A DNA stretch of 64,000 nucleotides from Andrena cerasifolii (GCF_050908995.1 NC_135122.1:17400501-17464500), one strand, 5' to 3'. Shown: positions 1 to 14,796, numbered from the stretch's first letter. The notes: generated from the letters alone by a model not told the origin. Program-made: numbers and translations.

Positions 1-2570
1 AATGTAAGTTTATGCATAAGGAGTACTAAATGTTTCCTTTGAATTGCTCTGCAGGTATATAACGTAAGATTATAGAGTGGCGAGTTAATTAACTTTAAAT
101 GAAAAATAATGTGCCTTACACGATTTATGGTAGACGCACACTTGCACATTTTTGCTCCATAACACTTTCAATATTTATAAAAAAAATATTAGTAGGTACA
201 TACCTCGTAATCAATGCTGTACGCACTTTCGTTCATAGTTATTACGTTAGACGATAATGATTACAAAAAAAAAAAACTGAATTAACAGAACCTCGTGACA
301 GAGGAAAAACTTCGAACGTAGTCCGTATCTGTACTTTGTTCCTCGCAGACAATCGGTAAATGACAAGTCTTTACAAAGGTCGCTGTTTACGTTTCAGGCT
401 TCAACCACCCCCGTTTTTGGTGACGCTAGTGGGGGTATCTCATTATGCCTGACAAACTTGTCGAAAATAATATCTTCGGATTGGCTACTTCACGTTAGGA
501 GGGGAAACAAGGGTCACCGAGGATTCAGGCTATTGGCGAATGAAAATTCATATTCTACCTGTTCCTCGCGCTAATCCTACCGATTTATTGGGTTCCTTGT
601 ACCTGACTCCTTGCAGGTATCATACCATTTGCAATTATTATTGCACCGAGCTTCCAGCAACTACAATATTCTACCAGCTTTTAGTCATAATATAAGAACA
701 TAAACATTTGGGTATTTTATTAATATTGCACTTAAACTATCTACCTGCTCGGCACACCCTCAAACTATGAAAATAATTTAATACACATGCTGATACTGAT
801 ACATAGTCAGTTTAAGTTGTTGTATGAAGTGATAATTAAGAAGTACAAAATGATACATATGTACTCAGTTCGGAAATAGTTCGTAGTAGCACTTGGCAAG
901 TGGGTGGCACCAAAGTAATCTGGTTCTCGTACATGAAACAAGCAGAACCGCATTACGCTGCCCAGCCTTCTTCTAACTTATCGTCGAATGCCACTCGCAG
1001 TTAGCATTTTGCAGAATTTGCGGGGAGGGGGCCGCTTTATCGTCGAGGAATTCGACGAGCCCCGCTCGGGATTCTGTATAAATCACATGGTGTATGAAAC
1101 AGCGGATAATATTCGAATAACCTATCGCATGGGATAATTTAATATCTTTACCGCGAAGATGATTTAGGGGAAATAGTTCACTCGCATTCCTAAACGATCT
1201 AACCTATTTTAAGTTATATTTAACGCAATTCAAAGGCACGAGCAATTAAAAAGTTCCTGATGGAAGTGCCTCTCACAGGAATTATTCGATCCTTAATCAA
1301 ACCCCAAAGTAGTTACTGAATTCCATTTTTTTCCTTTCAGATGCACGCCCTATACAAAATTTGTACGAAGCAAATATTCCATCCGATTCCTGTTGCAAAG
1401 CACACAGACGACCGAGCAAAAGGATGGGAGGAGACTCGACGGCGACGATCATTTCTTCCTGACACGGTCATCTGCATATTATGCCCATATATCTGGCGAT
1501 ATTTTAAATGGCGGCGCACATCCTATTACGGTGTTGACAGATTTGCGCCCAGCAGCCGCCGCGATCTTAGCAAAATGGGGGTCGATCGTGGCGGGAAACA
1601 AGAAGGAAGAGGCACGTCGAAACACCAGCAATCAACCCTTCCCCTCGCCCGTGCTTTATCAACGTTCTAACGTGAGATCGCGATAGGCTTGATTAACGAG
1701 CAGATTCTCGAAAATCGACGTGCCAGAATTCCTCACGGTGCACCCGCGGAACTCTGCCATTATTCCGCTCACGAAAATCCCTGCAGAAGGCTAAACCTCC
1801 TCCTGTTCGCGATCAGGAATTACCGTATCGTAACAGACGATGCTCCAGATCGTATCCGACGAGGAACGTTCTATCCCCGAGCACGCCTTAACGGTGACGA
1901 TTTTTCAATCGGCCAGAAGGAGCCGATAAATTCCGCCGTCACTCGGTATCTCTAATTCGAGCTGAACGGAGCTGAATTAATTACAAGGGCAGGGGCGAGC
2001 AGGCCGGAGCAAAACGAGAGTTGCACGCGTGCAAGCGATAAATAAAATAGTCGTGAGAGGAGCGGCGAAGTCGAAACCGGTCATTTGAGAGCCACTGAGA
2101 TGCGGTCGGGGATAAGGTGCACCGATCAACGGTCCATTTGTAAGCGGAACGTTATTACGACCGAAACGGTATACAGGTATTAAAGCAGTGATATACAATT
2201 ATTGCTGCGTATCGATAATTATTGATTTGATGGAAACCAGCTACCCACGTAGCCGGTGATACCGATACGATGGAAATACGGCCGATCCGGCATCCCCGCG
2301 GACACCGCGCGGACAAGGCGCGTGGGTGGATCGAACGAGTGGACGACGATATTGCGAGCATTGCTGGCAGGCTAAGCGCGACTGTGTACCGTCGTCCGTG
2401 GATGAGCAAACGTTCTGAGATGGGTCAATCATCAAACAACGCGACTTCCTCCTTTTAGGTGCTTGTACGGTTTTTCTGGGGCGTTGTGTGGCAACGACTA
2501 TCCTGGCGGAGGTAGCTCCAAGCAAAGTTCAGATTTTAACGGAGATTCGAAAACAACTTATTTATCTTTA
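1..2570. other. Non-coding: AT-rich DNA followed by a GC-rich island
   Basis: Positions 1-940 are AT-rich with no feature seen. A small CpG-rich patch lies at about 950-1080. A larger GC/CpG-rich island occupies about 1340-2530. Several overlapping ORFs of 60-109 codons lie on both strands of the island, but none has a recognisable domain, and overlap of this kind is expected from low stop-codon density. Most likely this is deep intronic sequence of wb, or intergenic sequence beyond it. Confidence 0.6.
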
Positions 2571-2584
2571 TTTTTCATTTCAAG

Positions 2585-2736
2585 GGTTCGAAGGATTCGA
2601 AGGATTTGAATGGTTCGAAATATTCGAAAATTTAGAAGTTTCAAAAAATTCGAAAATTTTGAAAATTTCGAAGATGCGAAGATTCGAAAAATTCGAAAAA
2701 TTCGAAAAATTCGAAAAATTCGAAAGCTTCAAAAGA
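2585..2736. repeat. TTCGAA-type microsatellite
   Basis: This is a tract of degenerate repeats around TTCGAA. It starts as ggTTCGAAgga units and becomes a clean 9-bp repeat (AAATTCGAA) at about 2681-2725. Because the period is a multiple of three, the plus strand stays open and would read as a Phe-Glu-Lys repeat, but there is no gene context for translation. Each TTCGAA is itself a palindrome. Confidence 0.85.
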
Positions 2737-2751
2737 TCGACTGAAACATGA

Positions 2752-5430
2752 TTCTCTTTATTCCCTGAAGGAATAGCACTTCATTAAATTTCAGTTTCCA
2801 ATACAAATTTTCATCTGTATGTTTTGCCCATGTCTGGTTGCAGTGCTGTCAAAAATATTATTCTACAGTCCTAACTTATACTTTCCGCGACGAATAACTT
2901 CATTGTTGCAACTTTCTACCTGTTCTCCATCTGTTGAGTCTTAAATTGTCACCGTTACAATACCTTTGTGCCACGCATACCTGCTATATTGGGGGTCAGC
3001 GTTAATGGTGTCGTGTTTTCCTTTCACTCAACCTTACACTTTTCACTATTTTAATTAGGTATTTTTGTAATATATCTCCTCTCGCTGTTTTTATTCTGTA
3101 TGCACGTAGTAAAGACGTGCTACTATTGTCGAATAATAGCACACAGAGCCTACACATTAATCGGTACATGGTTGGGTAAATATTCCGTGTGGAGGACGCT
3201 TAAGATGGTTGCGGTAGAGGTAACTGATCCCTACCGTACGAATATAATTTGCATATCAGATTATCGATCGGAGTAAATCATTGCAGGTCGGCAACCCGGT
3301 AGACCTGCCGGAAGGGAAGCCGACATCCCTCCATAATATTGATTCCTGATTGTTCTCTCTTTAATTACGTCATTTGTTTCCTATCACTTGCAAGAAACTA
3401 TCTAATTAAGCAAAAAATCTGGTTCCACCGATGTCAAGGCGACGTTCGGTTCCACTGTGTGCAGAATCAATAGATCTGTCGAAGATTTTGCAGAAGAACA
3501 TACAAAACTTGACCGTGAGGTTACAAAGTAATAGCGTTTTCATAATAAGTGTAAGTAAGATGCTACGGTTGCTCCAATAAGGAAAACCTCAATGTGGATT
3601 AAGTCCTTCGAAGTAAGAAATCGAATGTAGTATTTTTATTCGAAGTTTCAGTTTCGATGAGGAATCCCTTTAGGAAGAACACAACTAAGATATACGCAAA
3701 ATAAGAATCACTTTCTCTGAGAATCTCTGAAGAAATTCAGTGATACACGATCAAAAAACAAAGCAATACACTAGATTACCTAAAAAGAAACAGTGCCCAG
3801 GAAATTGCAACTGGTCAACTATATTACAAAAATATTACCGTAAGTACCTACTGCATGACTTTCGGCAAAAATTGCTAAGACAGAAAAAGAATGGGAAAAC
3901 AGTAAGTACCGAAACACCGACACCTCTCTCAATCCCTAACCCGTGAATCCAAAATTTCCTACCAGTGAAACGCAATTCAAACCCTCTTATTCAACCCTGT
4001 ACGCTTGCACCAACTGTTCGCCAACAACGATTTACTCAAAACTCCGCTCCAACTTCCCACCCCTTCGCCCTCCTACACCTGGCGAACCTTCCCCCGAGAA
4101 TGCCAAAGTGCCACGAAGCAGCGCGCTTCCGTTCTATTTCGGTTTTCGGCAAACACAACCAAACACCCCCCCCTCGTAAATCACTTGCGCGACTCGCGGC
4201 ATTTAACGGCGCCATTATCGTTCGACAGTTTACAAGGTATTGGCCCGTTTGGCCCTCGCGAACGCACTTGTAAATCTTGCTGGCCTCTGGAACCGGAAAA
4301 CTCGTCCAGCTTTCAGCAAAGCGAACAGCGTGGTTGGCAGAGAAAACTCTGTTACAGCGACGTGACTCATCGTTCGCCTTCAGAATTTCCAGGGTTTATC
4401 GGAACAACCGAGTTTTATGAGGCTGAAGTGCCTGGCTAGGGATCACGCGGTTATTACGGTCGCGTCGTAAAATAGTGGCCGGGCAGATTCACGGCAGGTA
4501 GGGGGCACGCTTGTTGGAATATTAATCAGCGGTCGCCTTTTGTCACCCTATTCATTATTCTAGGTCCAAGACGCTCCTGTCCATCGGCTACCTGACCTCT
4601 AATCACCCTGCTCACGTGAACCCCCAAATGGATAATAACTAGAAGGACTACCCCTTCGATCATACTCACTTGACACGGGGTGTCGTGGTATTGGGAAATC
4701 TATATAGAGTTCGAGTACATACAGTATTGGAAATATTCATTGCATCACTCTGAAATTTACGTAGTGCGCAAAATTTGCATAGCAATATGATTGATAAACT
4801 GATTCGTATCCACCTTATTGCAGTGAAAATTGTGAGCTACACATTTCTGTAATAATATTTTCCTAGCACTAATAATAAGAGAGGTATAAGTGATAACGTC
4901 TTGACTCGAGTACAATAAATATTTGCAGTACTTTAGGTTGACGGGGAATACAGTAGGAGCTCCAGTACCCGAACACCTGTTATCAGAACGTTCTACAATC
5001 TGAATGTTCTCTCGTTCGAACGTTGTAGTATCCGAACAGTATATTTCCCTTCGCTGATTCGACGTCTACTTAGTATGTACCTATGCCTTTTACTGTCGAA
5101 ACAGATACGAATGAGGTACTTACACGAAATAATATTCAGACTACTTTAGAATCAAATTGATATTGCGAGCGTTAATAACAGTAAAAGGGGTAGCATTAAT
5201 TGTTACAACGAAACAGGAGACACTTCAGAAGTTAGAAATTAGTGACAGTGGAAAAATTATCAAGAATACCCACGGTTAAATTCACATTACTTTGCATTGT
5301 TGGTATTGTCACTTGTATAGTTCTATCTGAACTATAGAATAATCACCATGGAGAAAGTGAGTATTCTCTGCGAAAATCCTGAGTGCACCACTGCTCTTAT
5401 TTAATTTCTACGATCGCTCATCCACGTCAT
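2752..5430. other. Non-coding: AT-rich DNA with one GC-rich island
   Basis: Mostly AT-rich, with a GC-rich island at about 3940-4500 that is C-rich on the plus strand. The longest ORF there (4005-4439 plus, 144 codons) overlaps two others in other frames and shows no known motif. Nothing else was recognised. Confidence 0.55.
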
Positions 5431-5439
5431 ACCAGAGAT

Positions 5440-7000
5440 AAGTCGTCATACTCAGACGAGCTACACCCTTCAAACACGTGACGCAAAAGATCGAAAACTC
5501 CTTTCACCTTGATCGTTCAAAGCTTCCGTATTCGATATCCAGTAGGGGCCATTCGAACGCCACCAAAGAGTCCGGACAGCATTAACCCAGAGGCGGACTA
5601 ATTAATAACCGACGCGCATCGTCGTCGTTTAGCGAGCATTAATGAATTTCGACGGTAATTAATCTTTATTAAACCTTCTCGGGTCGATCGGGGAGCAATT
5701 AACCAACGTTCGAAAGGAACGTTCCCCGGGCGTCATCGGGCGCGTGCACCGAAACGCGAGACGGTCCGATAAATTTTAATCAATGGTCCGCGGCAAAGCA
5801 ACCCCGTATTTGCATCGTAAATGGTTTATCGCCGGCGCAAATAAAATTTCGAGACCCGCACCCGTGTACCATTAAATCATTTCGCATGGATGTTCCGCGG
5901 TGAATTTATCATCGATCTGATAGCAGGCAGCGCGGGGCCCGCCGCTCCGCCGTACCCTGCCCGTTCACCCCGCTCTGTCTCGCTACTGGGGGGCAGTAGC
6001 GAGGAACGGCCTACCTCCACCGTTCCAGCCGGCCAAAAGAAAAGAGGAAAGAGTGGAAATCACGACATTCCCCGGCTACTTGATATACGCCTTTAGCCCC
6101 AAGCTGGAGTCGCGTTACGCGGTTCACCTGCGACGATCGTCGGCCCCCCTGGTCCCCACACGGCTAACGCGCGTCGCCGCGGGATTAATCCTAACGCCCT
6201 TCGGGTCATCTTCGGTGGAGATGTGCAGGGCGAAAAAAGAATGCTTGGTGTTTCTTTATTAGCACTACACCACCCGCCCCCAAAGTTATATTAATTTACG
6301 CGCGGCTCCGGCCTTAGATTGACCGAGTTTAAACTCGTAAATTTCGCGCGTACCCATTGTACCGTTGCAAAGAGAATTCCGAAGAACTGCCAGCGCTGTT
6401 TAAAATAAAAGTGCATAGGTAGATTGAGGTTCAATTTAATGCAAATTATGCTGCAGGCAAACGATATGTTTCTTGATAGAATCTAGGCCTAGGCAAAGGA
6501 TCTAAAGTCTATGTTACAACCTAATACATTACACCGGACACGGAAGAGCCGGGCGGGGAAAATTGATGGCGGGTGAGAAAAAACGAGTACGTATCACTTT
6601 CTGTCCGAGGGGACAGAGTCATTTCGAAGAAATTCGATCCGATTGAAAAGTTACCCGCCGCGCTGCCGCTGGCACCCGAAGTTTAAAGTTAAAAGTCGGC
6701 CACTAAAAACCAGATTCCATGCCGCTGCGCCACCCTCTCTCGCATTCTTGATCTCCTCAGCTTGCAAGTATCCGAGAGTCGCGGCCCAACGGCGCCCGCC
6801 GCCGCTGCGTGGGCGGAATTATTTTCTAGTAACGCGTGCTACGTTACCACCCCGTAAATTAACTATCGGCCAGTCGCGTGGGTGTCGCCAATCGCATTAT
6901 TATATCCCGCGTCGGTAAATCGAGCGCAACGGTGCAGCGTAGCCGTTTCCATCGACCCCCTGTGTCCTTACTCTTGCTTTTCATCGCCGGGCCCTGTTTT
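5440..7000. other. Non-coding: long GC/CpG-rich island pair
   Basis: Two GC-rich islands (about 5440-6420 and 6540-7000) with abundant CpG and long runs without repeats. The left part contains a cluster of TAAT/ATTA sites, annotated separately. No ORF with codon structure or homology was recognised. Confidence 0.5.
5580..5705. promoter_or_regulatory. Cluster of homeodomain-type TAAT/ATTA cores, possible enhancer
   Basis: Within about 125 bp there are TAATTAAT at 5599, ATTAATGA at 5639, TAATTAAT at 5656, TTATTAAA at 5666 and CAATTAAC at 5697, embedded in otherwise GC-rich sequence. Clustered TAAT cores are a common property of homeodomain-bound enhancers. That this cluster is functional, or acts on wb, is inference only. 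Confidence 0.3.
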
Positions 7001-9179
7001 TCGCAGAGCTTAGCATACTGTATAGTCAATAGTGTATTCGCTGTTGGTGAGAATTTGTTTTCTTGTGTTTACAATTTCGCGAAATTAGTGAATTTTTGGG
7101 AGAATCAGGGGATCTGCACTATTCCACACTTGTATGAGGTAGATAGAGAAGTTTCTCTGATAATAATAAAAGCAAAACTTTTCTTCATGTATAACGAATA
7201 CTGAATGAACTTAAAATATTACTTTTTCATGGAAATTTCGTTAGTTTAAAATATTCCTTAATTATCGTAATATCATGTAATACGAAATTAAATAATTTTC
7301 ATTTAAACTATTGTAAACAGAAGACTATTCCATGAGATAGACATAAAACGCAATACGGTTTGATCTTTCTTAACACAAATTTAGCACGAAAGTTCAATTT
7401 AGTCTCACGTTTCATTAATTTCGCAATACCTACATCTCTAAATTCTTAAACAAGAATACCTACTATGCTGCTTATTTTTGAAATACGAAACATGCCAAGC
7501 TCATCTTCAGCAACTTCAGCTTTCCTGATAGAATTAAAAAGACACCCTCCTTCACCCCCGATTATTTTCAACCAAGAATCTTTTTTATTGAAACCGTTCC
7601 TACGCCTTTCAACTCTGAGCCCAGCCATTTCATCCACAAAGCGACGGTTCTCTACCGTTACCACGCTCCTCCCAAAGTCGCCGAGTACCCATAATTCAAA
7701 CGCTAGTCTCCAATGGAACTCCACCACGAGGTTTCCCTTCCATTATCGAGCGTTTTAGAACAATGTGGCCGGGATATCTCGCGGCAAATTGCAGCACCAT
7801 CGAGAGCTCAATCTAAGCGAGTACGACGAAGGGCAGAGGGAAACCATGCTGGGCATAAATCGTGCCGCATAGGCCAGGGTATAAATCGCGCGGTTCGGAC
7901 GCGAAAGCACTAGGAGGCTGAGATATGGAAGGCTGCTCCACGGTTCTATGGGTTCTTTTCAAATTCCCGCGGCTCGCTCAAACAATGTAATGAGATTCTT
8001 GTAAAACGGGAGGAAATCGTGGACGGGGCTCCAACGGACAATGGGGGTCGATCGATAAGCATTCGCGATTGTGCAAGTAACGCACGTAGTATGTATTTGT
8101 GCCTCTCGTTTTGACTTTCTAATATAACAGAGCGATTAAGACCAAATTTCATTCGATAGAACTATTGGGGAGTTGCGAGTGTCATTCAAAGTATTCTGTG
8201 TAATATATGTCGAAGGATATTTTGTAATGGAGAGAGATAGGTGTATTTGCTGTTTGACAAATTGATAGATGAAATATTTTGATATTTGAATTTTTAAACG
8301 GGTTGATTAGTAATTACATTTTTCTTGGTGGTACTTTTAATGAGGAAATATTAATTACTTGTACAGAAAGGGAACTTTTTTACTAACTGGTGCAGAATCA
8401 GTATTTCAAATAACTCCACTTTTTATCGCTGGATTATTGCAGTGTTTTATAAGGGTCGTAAGACACTATGTGACTGCTCCAGTGACTTCAATACTTGCAT
8501 AGCAATGCCTCCTCGACGTTCGTTCGGAATTTTAGGAGTAAGGGAGAAATTACAAGAGTAATTCGGAAAATATGCCATTCAACACAATACACCTATTATA
8601 ATAATACCATACTTTCTCATCAAGTTGGTGGTAAAGAATGCTACACACACTTGTGCTTGCAATTCACACAAATAAGAATATTTCTCAATTAAAACTTTCC
8701 TTTGCTTCAAGCACACAAAGAAAAAGAAAACTGGAAACAAACCTTCCTTTCACTTATACCTACATAAAAAAGAAAATCTAATTTATTTATTCAACATTTT
8801 CCAAGTACACTGAAAGTTCCATTCAGCTTAAAAAACAACGAAGCCTTACCTACCAACCACTCACAATTCCCCCAAAAAACTACCTACGCAAATTCGTGTT
8901 TATTATTCCCTTCTGACTGCAGAATCCCAACAGTTTACATCAGCATTTAACACTGAGACCCCAGCAGAGATTTAAATTCCCCTCGCGAGAGAGGAGTCGA
9001 TAAGTCATCCGAAAGGGAGGAAACGCATCGGAAACCTAAAAATCCCCCAGGCACATCCGCTGGGTAGGTACTTGGTAAATACTCGGCAAGAAGACGGTGA
9101 ATTACTCCTCGGCATTATTTCCTTTTATAATCAACCGGCGAGACTTACAGCCCTGCGAGGAGCCGGCGTGTCATGCGGG

Positions 9180-9205
9180 ATTTCGCGAGGTGGAACTCGC
9201 GAAAT
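9180..9205. repeat. Perfect 10-bp inverted repeat with 6-nt loop
   Basis: ATTTCGCGAG and its exact reverse complement CTCGCGAAAT are separated by GTGGAA, inside a GC-rich island. It could form a small hairpin or be a two-sided protein-binding site. There is no run of T after it and no gene beside it, so a terminator reading is not supported. Confidence 0.7.
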
Positions 9206-12200
9206 GGCGCGCAGGGGGAGGCTAGGGTGACGGTTTACGTGGCGGAGAAAAAGTCGCGTTTACGGCCTGCCTGCCGACAATCCGACCTCTCGACTCTTGG
9301 CGGGAATACCAGCCGCGGTCGGAGCGAAAATTTATAAACCTGCAACTCGAGTCGCACTCCTACTGCACTTCGCAGTCGAGCGCGCTCTGCTGTAAGTACG
9401 TGCATCGACTCGGGGAATATATGAACCGTCCTGGTGGCGGTGGCGGCCCACGAAACGGATTCAGCGGCCGCCTGGTCGGGCGAAACGCAACCGTATCTGT
9501 CACAGTGCCGTCGTCGACGGTGATATCCGAGGTGAGACGCGACGCCGCGCCCGAAGTAGCAGGCTGCACCGCAGTCCGCGAGGAATCAAGTCGGAGGAGT
9601 GGTTGCGCGTAACATTTTATATGTCGCGGCTCTGTTTTCTATCGATCGCGGATCAACGTTTTCGGGATACTTTAGTATCTCCTTCGCGTGTACGTTACGG
9701 CTTCTGACAAGAAGATAGCAGATCGGGGCTCGTGACTGGATATGTGCACTGTGCAGTCTGGTGGAATGGATGGTATGTTTGCGGATGAGGAGTTTAACAT
9801 GTTCAGGAAGGCGGCGTATTTTCCCCAACGCCCTCAAACGCCGAGGCTTGTTAGGGCCAAGTGGCCCGATTCTACTAATTATTGTTGTAATATTAATTAT
9901 AAAATCGTATTGTTAAAGGACTATATAGCGTACTTTCAATTGCCAGAAAGAAATCGCAGAATACCCTTTTTATATTACGTCAGTGTGGTTTGCCACTAAA
10001 CATTTTGCTTCCCGCCGTCCTGAACGTGTTAATGGGTATAACCACACGTTTTTATCAGGGGAATTTTATCAATTCACTGATAATCCTTTCATGAGGATTT
10101 AGGAATGAATATAGAAATTAGAATTCTCATTAGTGGAAGTACAAAGCGAACTCCGAGCTTGGTTTGTTCTCAAAGTAAATGATCAATGACTTTTACACAA
10201 TATTCCCGATGTTATCCGGAAAATATCAATGCGATAACACGCCAAAAGAGTACACAGGGTGGAGAGAACAGAATCTAAAGGAGGTGTAGACTAGGGGAAA
10301 TAAAGCAAAGGGCGTAACGAAGGAAATAGTAAGAGAAAAGCAAGGGTGGAGAAGAAAAGATGGATGAAAGAAAAAAGAAAGGGAGTGGAGCTAAAATTTA
10401 TTTAGGGAAGTTTACATACACTATATAGTATCTCGACAGAAGCAATAATTGATGCAGAAAACAAGTGAAGAAATTCTACAACGTGAAACTACTACACTCC
10501 ACATTGTTTTTGAAACGCGTTTGAAAACAAGATATCCAAGCTAGAACAAGGTCGCGTACTTTACTTTGATAAACTGAAATCAATATAACCCGATATGATA
10601 CAAGATGAATCTACTGCTTGAGAAGCGTAAAGCAAGAAATGTAGAGCTACTCTGATATTCAAATACCACTGCTGGTAACTGTAAATACTGGACAATCCCG
10701 CGTCTCATTCCAGCGAGAGCATAATTAGTCCCCGACACGGCTCGGTAGTCTCGGAACCGATTTAAATCCACTCCCCACGGGGCTAAATGTTAATACGCAT
10801 CGTCGGACTATTACTTTGTTCGCCGTGCATGAGCCTTGATTAAATACAAGGTATTCGGTCAGCTACGTCATTCATTACAGGGCTCAGTGTTACTGCGGCA
10901 GCGCAGCGCGTCGATAACAAATCGAATTAGCCTCTAAATCGATATCTTCCGCGAGCCGTAGCCGCACGACGATCTGTTACTCCGATTGGTCGCTTTATCG
11001 TGCTATCTGTGCGCTGCTGCGGTTAATGAGAGATAACTTTGATAGCGTGAGTAATTGGCGACCAGCTTTCGTTCGAGTTAATAATTCAACCGCCGCCTCG
11101 TCGATCGCTTTTCGCCGTAAACTACGAACTGACGGTTTAATTAGAGGCGTCTGGGAAAAACACTGCCCCCGTTCTGGCAGTGGAGGGATCGTTAAAATTG
11201 CACGTCGCTTGATTTTATTGTGACTGCTCGGGCGATAATGAGGAGGCACAAAACGCCGAAGGAAACTTTGAGGAGAGGAAATTTATAATTCGGAGCGGAA
11301 TGCAAGATTATTTTTTGCGAACATGGATACGCGTAGCCTTTGATTAGATATAGAATTTGATATAAGGAGAAGTGTGAAATAGTTGAATTGTAAGGTAAAA
11401 TGTAACGATATCTAAATTCCTAAAATTCGACAACACGATCCATCACTCCAATCTCCTTTAAATTTATCCCAATTCAGGTCCAATTTTATTACATTCCTCT
11501 TATAATTGAGCCTCCAGGTATTGCACAAAAATACTTTTTGAGATACTCAATCCAATAACGCACATTAACATACACGGAATAAATAAATAAATCCGTCATT
11601 CAGCTACGCGGCATCCTTATTTCCGACAATACCCATCTGAATCCGTGTAAATGAACAGAAAGCGCGACAGTAGGTGCAAAGAGCCACCTCCACAAACCCT
11701 CCAACACAATCATCCTCAAACAACTTCCTCGAGGAACCAGCCACGTCCAGCCTCGAGCATCCTCCAACAAATCGCAGACCTAACACAGGAAGGTTTCCAC
11801 CTCGGATTAATACGCTCGAAATGAACCGATCGCGAGTAGGTACGCCGTGCGTGTACCTACGCGCGAGATAACGCGGTGCGGATATTTACTGCGACGAGAG
11901 GGGCCCATGGGTGTCTTCTGTGTGTCCCTATCTGCATTTACAAAGTGCCTAAGCGGCGCAGCTCGCGAGGGAAGTGCCGTTCCTGGGTCGCCAGTACAAC
12001 GGCCGTCGCGTAATGCAAGCAAGACGAGGATGGGGGACGCGCAGCTTCGCCTTTAACCGAGATCAACGGCCAGTTTATGGAAATTGCCGGTACCACGTAC
12101 GGATATTGATTGGCTACAAGTTCGCGGTATGCGGGGGACCACCCGCAGGTGCCAGAATGGCTTTTAACCGTGGTTACACGCATGAAGGCTCGCGCGGCTG

Positions 12201-14796
12201 GTATAAATACGCGTGCTCGGGAGATTCACGGGCGGCTACTTGAAGGAGCGGTGGGCAATCAATGAACGTAATAAGGCAAATATTTAAGGAAGGTCGGCTC
12301 GACGATGGGGAATACGTCTGATTCTGTGCAGCCGCGCGTTGGTTGGGTGAATGAATTCGACGCGGTTGCGCGATACGGTACTGCCCGGTTAAGCGCTCGC
12401 GTGGTCGGCGCTGGATTGGAGCCTTTAACCGGGGTAAGGTAGCGAGTCTGATGGTGCGTCCTCACTAGCGAACAGTTCGCGAACAGACGATTCCTAGAAA
12501 ATTCAATTCCAATACCGTCAAGGACCCAGTTCCTTATCACTTAAGAGTATCTACCGCGGGTTTTTAAACGTGTAAAGGGAAACCTTAACCAAATTTAAAA
12601 GATTTTTTGTTATTTCAGTAAGTCTATGTTTTATCTTTAATTTGGTTGAAGAAATGAAGAAATGAATTTGGTTGAAGAAATGAATGTCAGATTTATACTA
12701 CTGCTCATAGGGGCTAGATCCAGTTGCGTGTTCGAATATGATGTTTTTTAGAAATATTTTTCAATATTAATGTTAAGACTATCAGGTTTAATAAATAAAT
12801 GTTCGCAAAGCATTATGTGGAATGCTACTGAACTGTCGCGGCTGCATTGGGCGACATCAATGCCTGCATAGCGATCACTTCGATGGTGTTCATGTAATTT
12901 ATAGAATTTAAAGAGACTTACAAAATGATAACTTTGGAAAATATACTCTATACGACAATACAATAATCAAATATTTTATTAAAATAAACATACTGAATTT
13001 CTTTTAATAAAACTTGCGAGTTATTTGTGAGAGTAATCGAATTATTTCACAGCCATAGAAGTATTTCGTGCTTTTGACCAGAACAAATAAAATAAAACGA
13101 TCAAAGGTTATCGTAACTGCAGAATACCTACCTATTCTCCTGAAGCATTCTCCTGACTTCTAACCTTCTACTACCACATCACGATTAATTAAACAACACA
13201 TATATAACAACCATATAAATACACTATAAACCTACATTTGCAATATTTATTCCGTGCTTCACTGAAAGGTAGTGCCAACTTTCGCAACCCTATCTTACGA
13301 AAGACTTAAACGTCCAAAGAGTGCGCAACTAAGACGGCGTTACAAATTGCAAGGAGAGGAATTTAAACGGCTGTATCGGGAACGCGTTGGATCCGAAGGA
13401 AACGATGGTGAATTAAGGAGATACCCGGCAGATAAACAACTAATGGAGTTTTAATCCACCTTCACCTAATTGCTAATAGGCAGGAGAAAACGGAGGAACA
13501 TTTTCGCCAACAAATTAAATGGAAGGTGTCGCAGGGTCCAACGTCGCGCTCAACGTTTCCGTGTAATCGAAAGGCTAATGGACGCACGTAATTATCGCGG
13601 CAGCTTATCGTCGCGTGATTTCTTCCCCGACGAACGACGAAGCTTTTCATTTAATTATTATTGCTTAGCGCAGCAAACTGGAAACTTGAGAAGGGTGCAT
13701 GCACGAGCATTAGAAGAAGCTAATAGACCTGGAACTTCACGAGAACAAGATAAACCGATAGTCTGCTAGGCCAGCACTTATGAGATAGAGCAACAGATAC
13801 ATATCCTGGAATTTTGTAACTTGCAGGGGAATTCTTCGTAAGTTTAAATAAACCTCGAAGTAAATTACTGCTGAACAGAATTCTTGGTGAAGTAATTATA
13901 CAGGTGTAGAGTTCTTAGTTAAAAGATGTGCTCTTCTTCTGTAGCTACTTAAACTTCTGTTTGTAGAAGTTGTAAGTATTAATTAAAAATGGAGATCTTT
14001 ATTAACAAATAAGAATTGACCTCAATTGAACTCCTCCGATTTCCCTTCTTTCTTAGATTAACAATGGAATTTATCTCGTTTATTGTTAAATTTGGTGTTA
14101 AGAGAATAGAATAGTGGAAAGGGGAGAAATTAAAAATTCATATTTTTATCAATGCATATGAAAAACATACTCGAAGGAAATAATAGCATTTAATCTAGTA
14201 ACAAAATTGTAAAAGAATTCACCTGTCATACTTCTTTTCCCCACTGTATATGAACAAAGTAGTGTGCAGCAATGATTAGGAATGAAATAGACACAACAAA
14301 TCGTTAACAAAGTACCTTCCAACTTCTAAAGAATCAGCAACGAAAACGTATTAAAAATGCGCAAGAGCGCAACCCCCATTCAACGAAATACTTGTGCCAA
14401 CAGAATTCAATTAACATGACGAACCAGCGGGGTAGGCGAGCTATCGTAAACGAAAAGTTCAAAGTAATTTCACGCGTAATTTCCTGGCAGGAATACATTA
14501 GAGCATTGCTCTTTACGAAACTCTCACTTGCATTAGCATAAAAAATATCGCCCAGTTACTGCTATAATTTGTTACCTTCTCGCAATTTTACACACCCATA
14601 AATAAGTCACGGGTGGAATAAATAGCGGCGCGTATAATTAGTCTGATTGCAGAACTCCGAGCCGTTTACAAATTAATCGCTCCTACGTCGCCGCGCCGCG
14701 ATTTTCAAGAATGAAAATCCCTCCGTCCGTCTCTCTCTCGTTTTCCAGCTCTGTCTCCGTCGCTCGGCGATGCTAAACATTTACACGGGCTTCCAA

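Noticed and set aside
2488..2751. 87-codon plus-strand ORF with Phe-Glu-Lys repeats
   Set aside because: It is the translation of a 9-bp TTCGAA microsatellite; the frame stays open only because the unit is a multiple of three.
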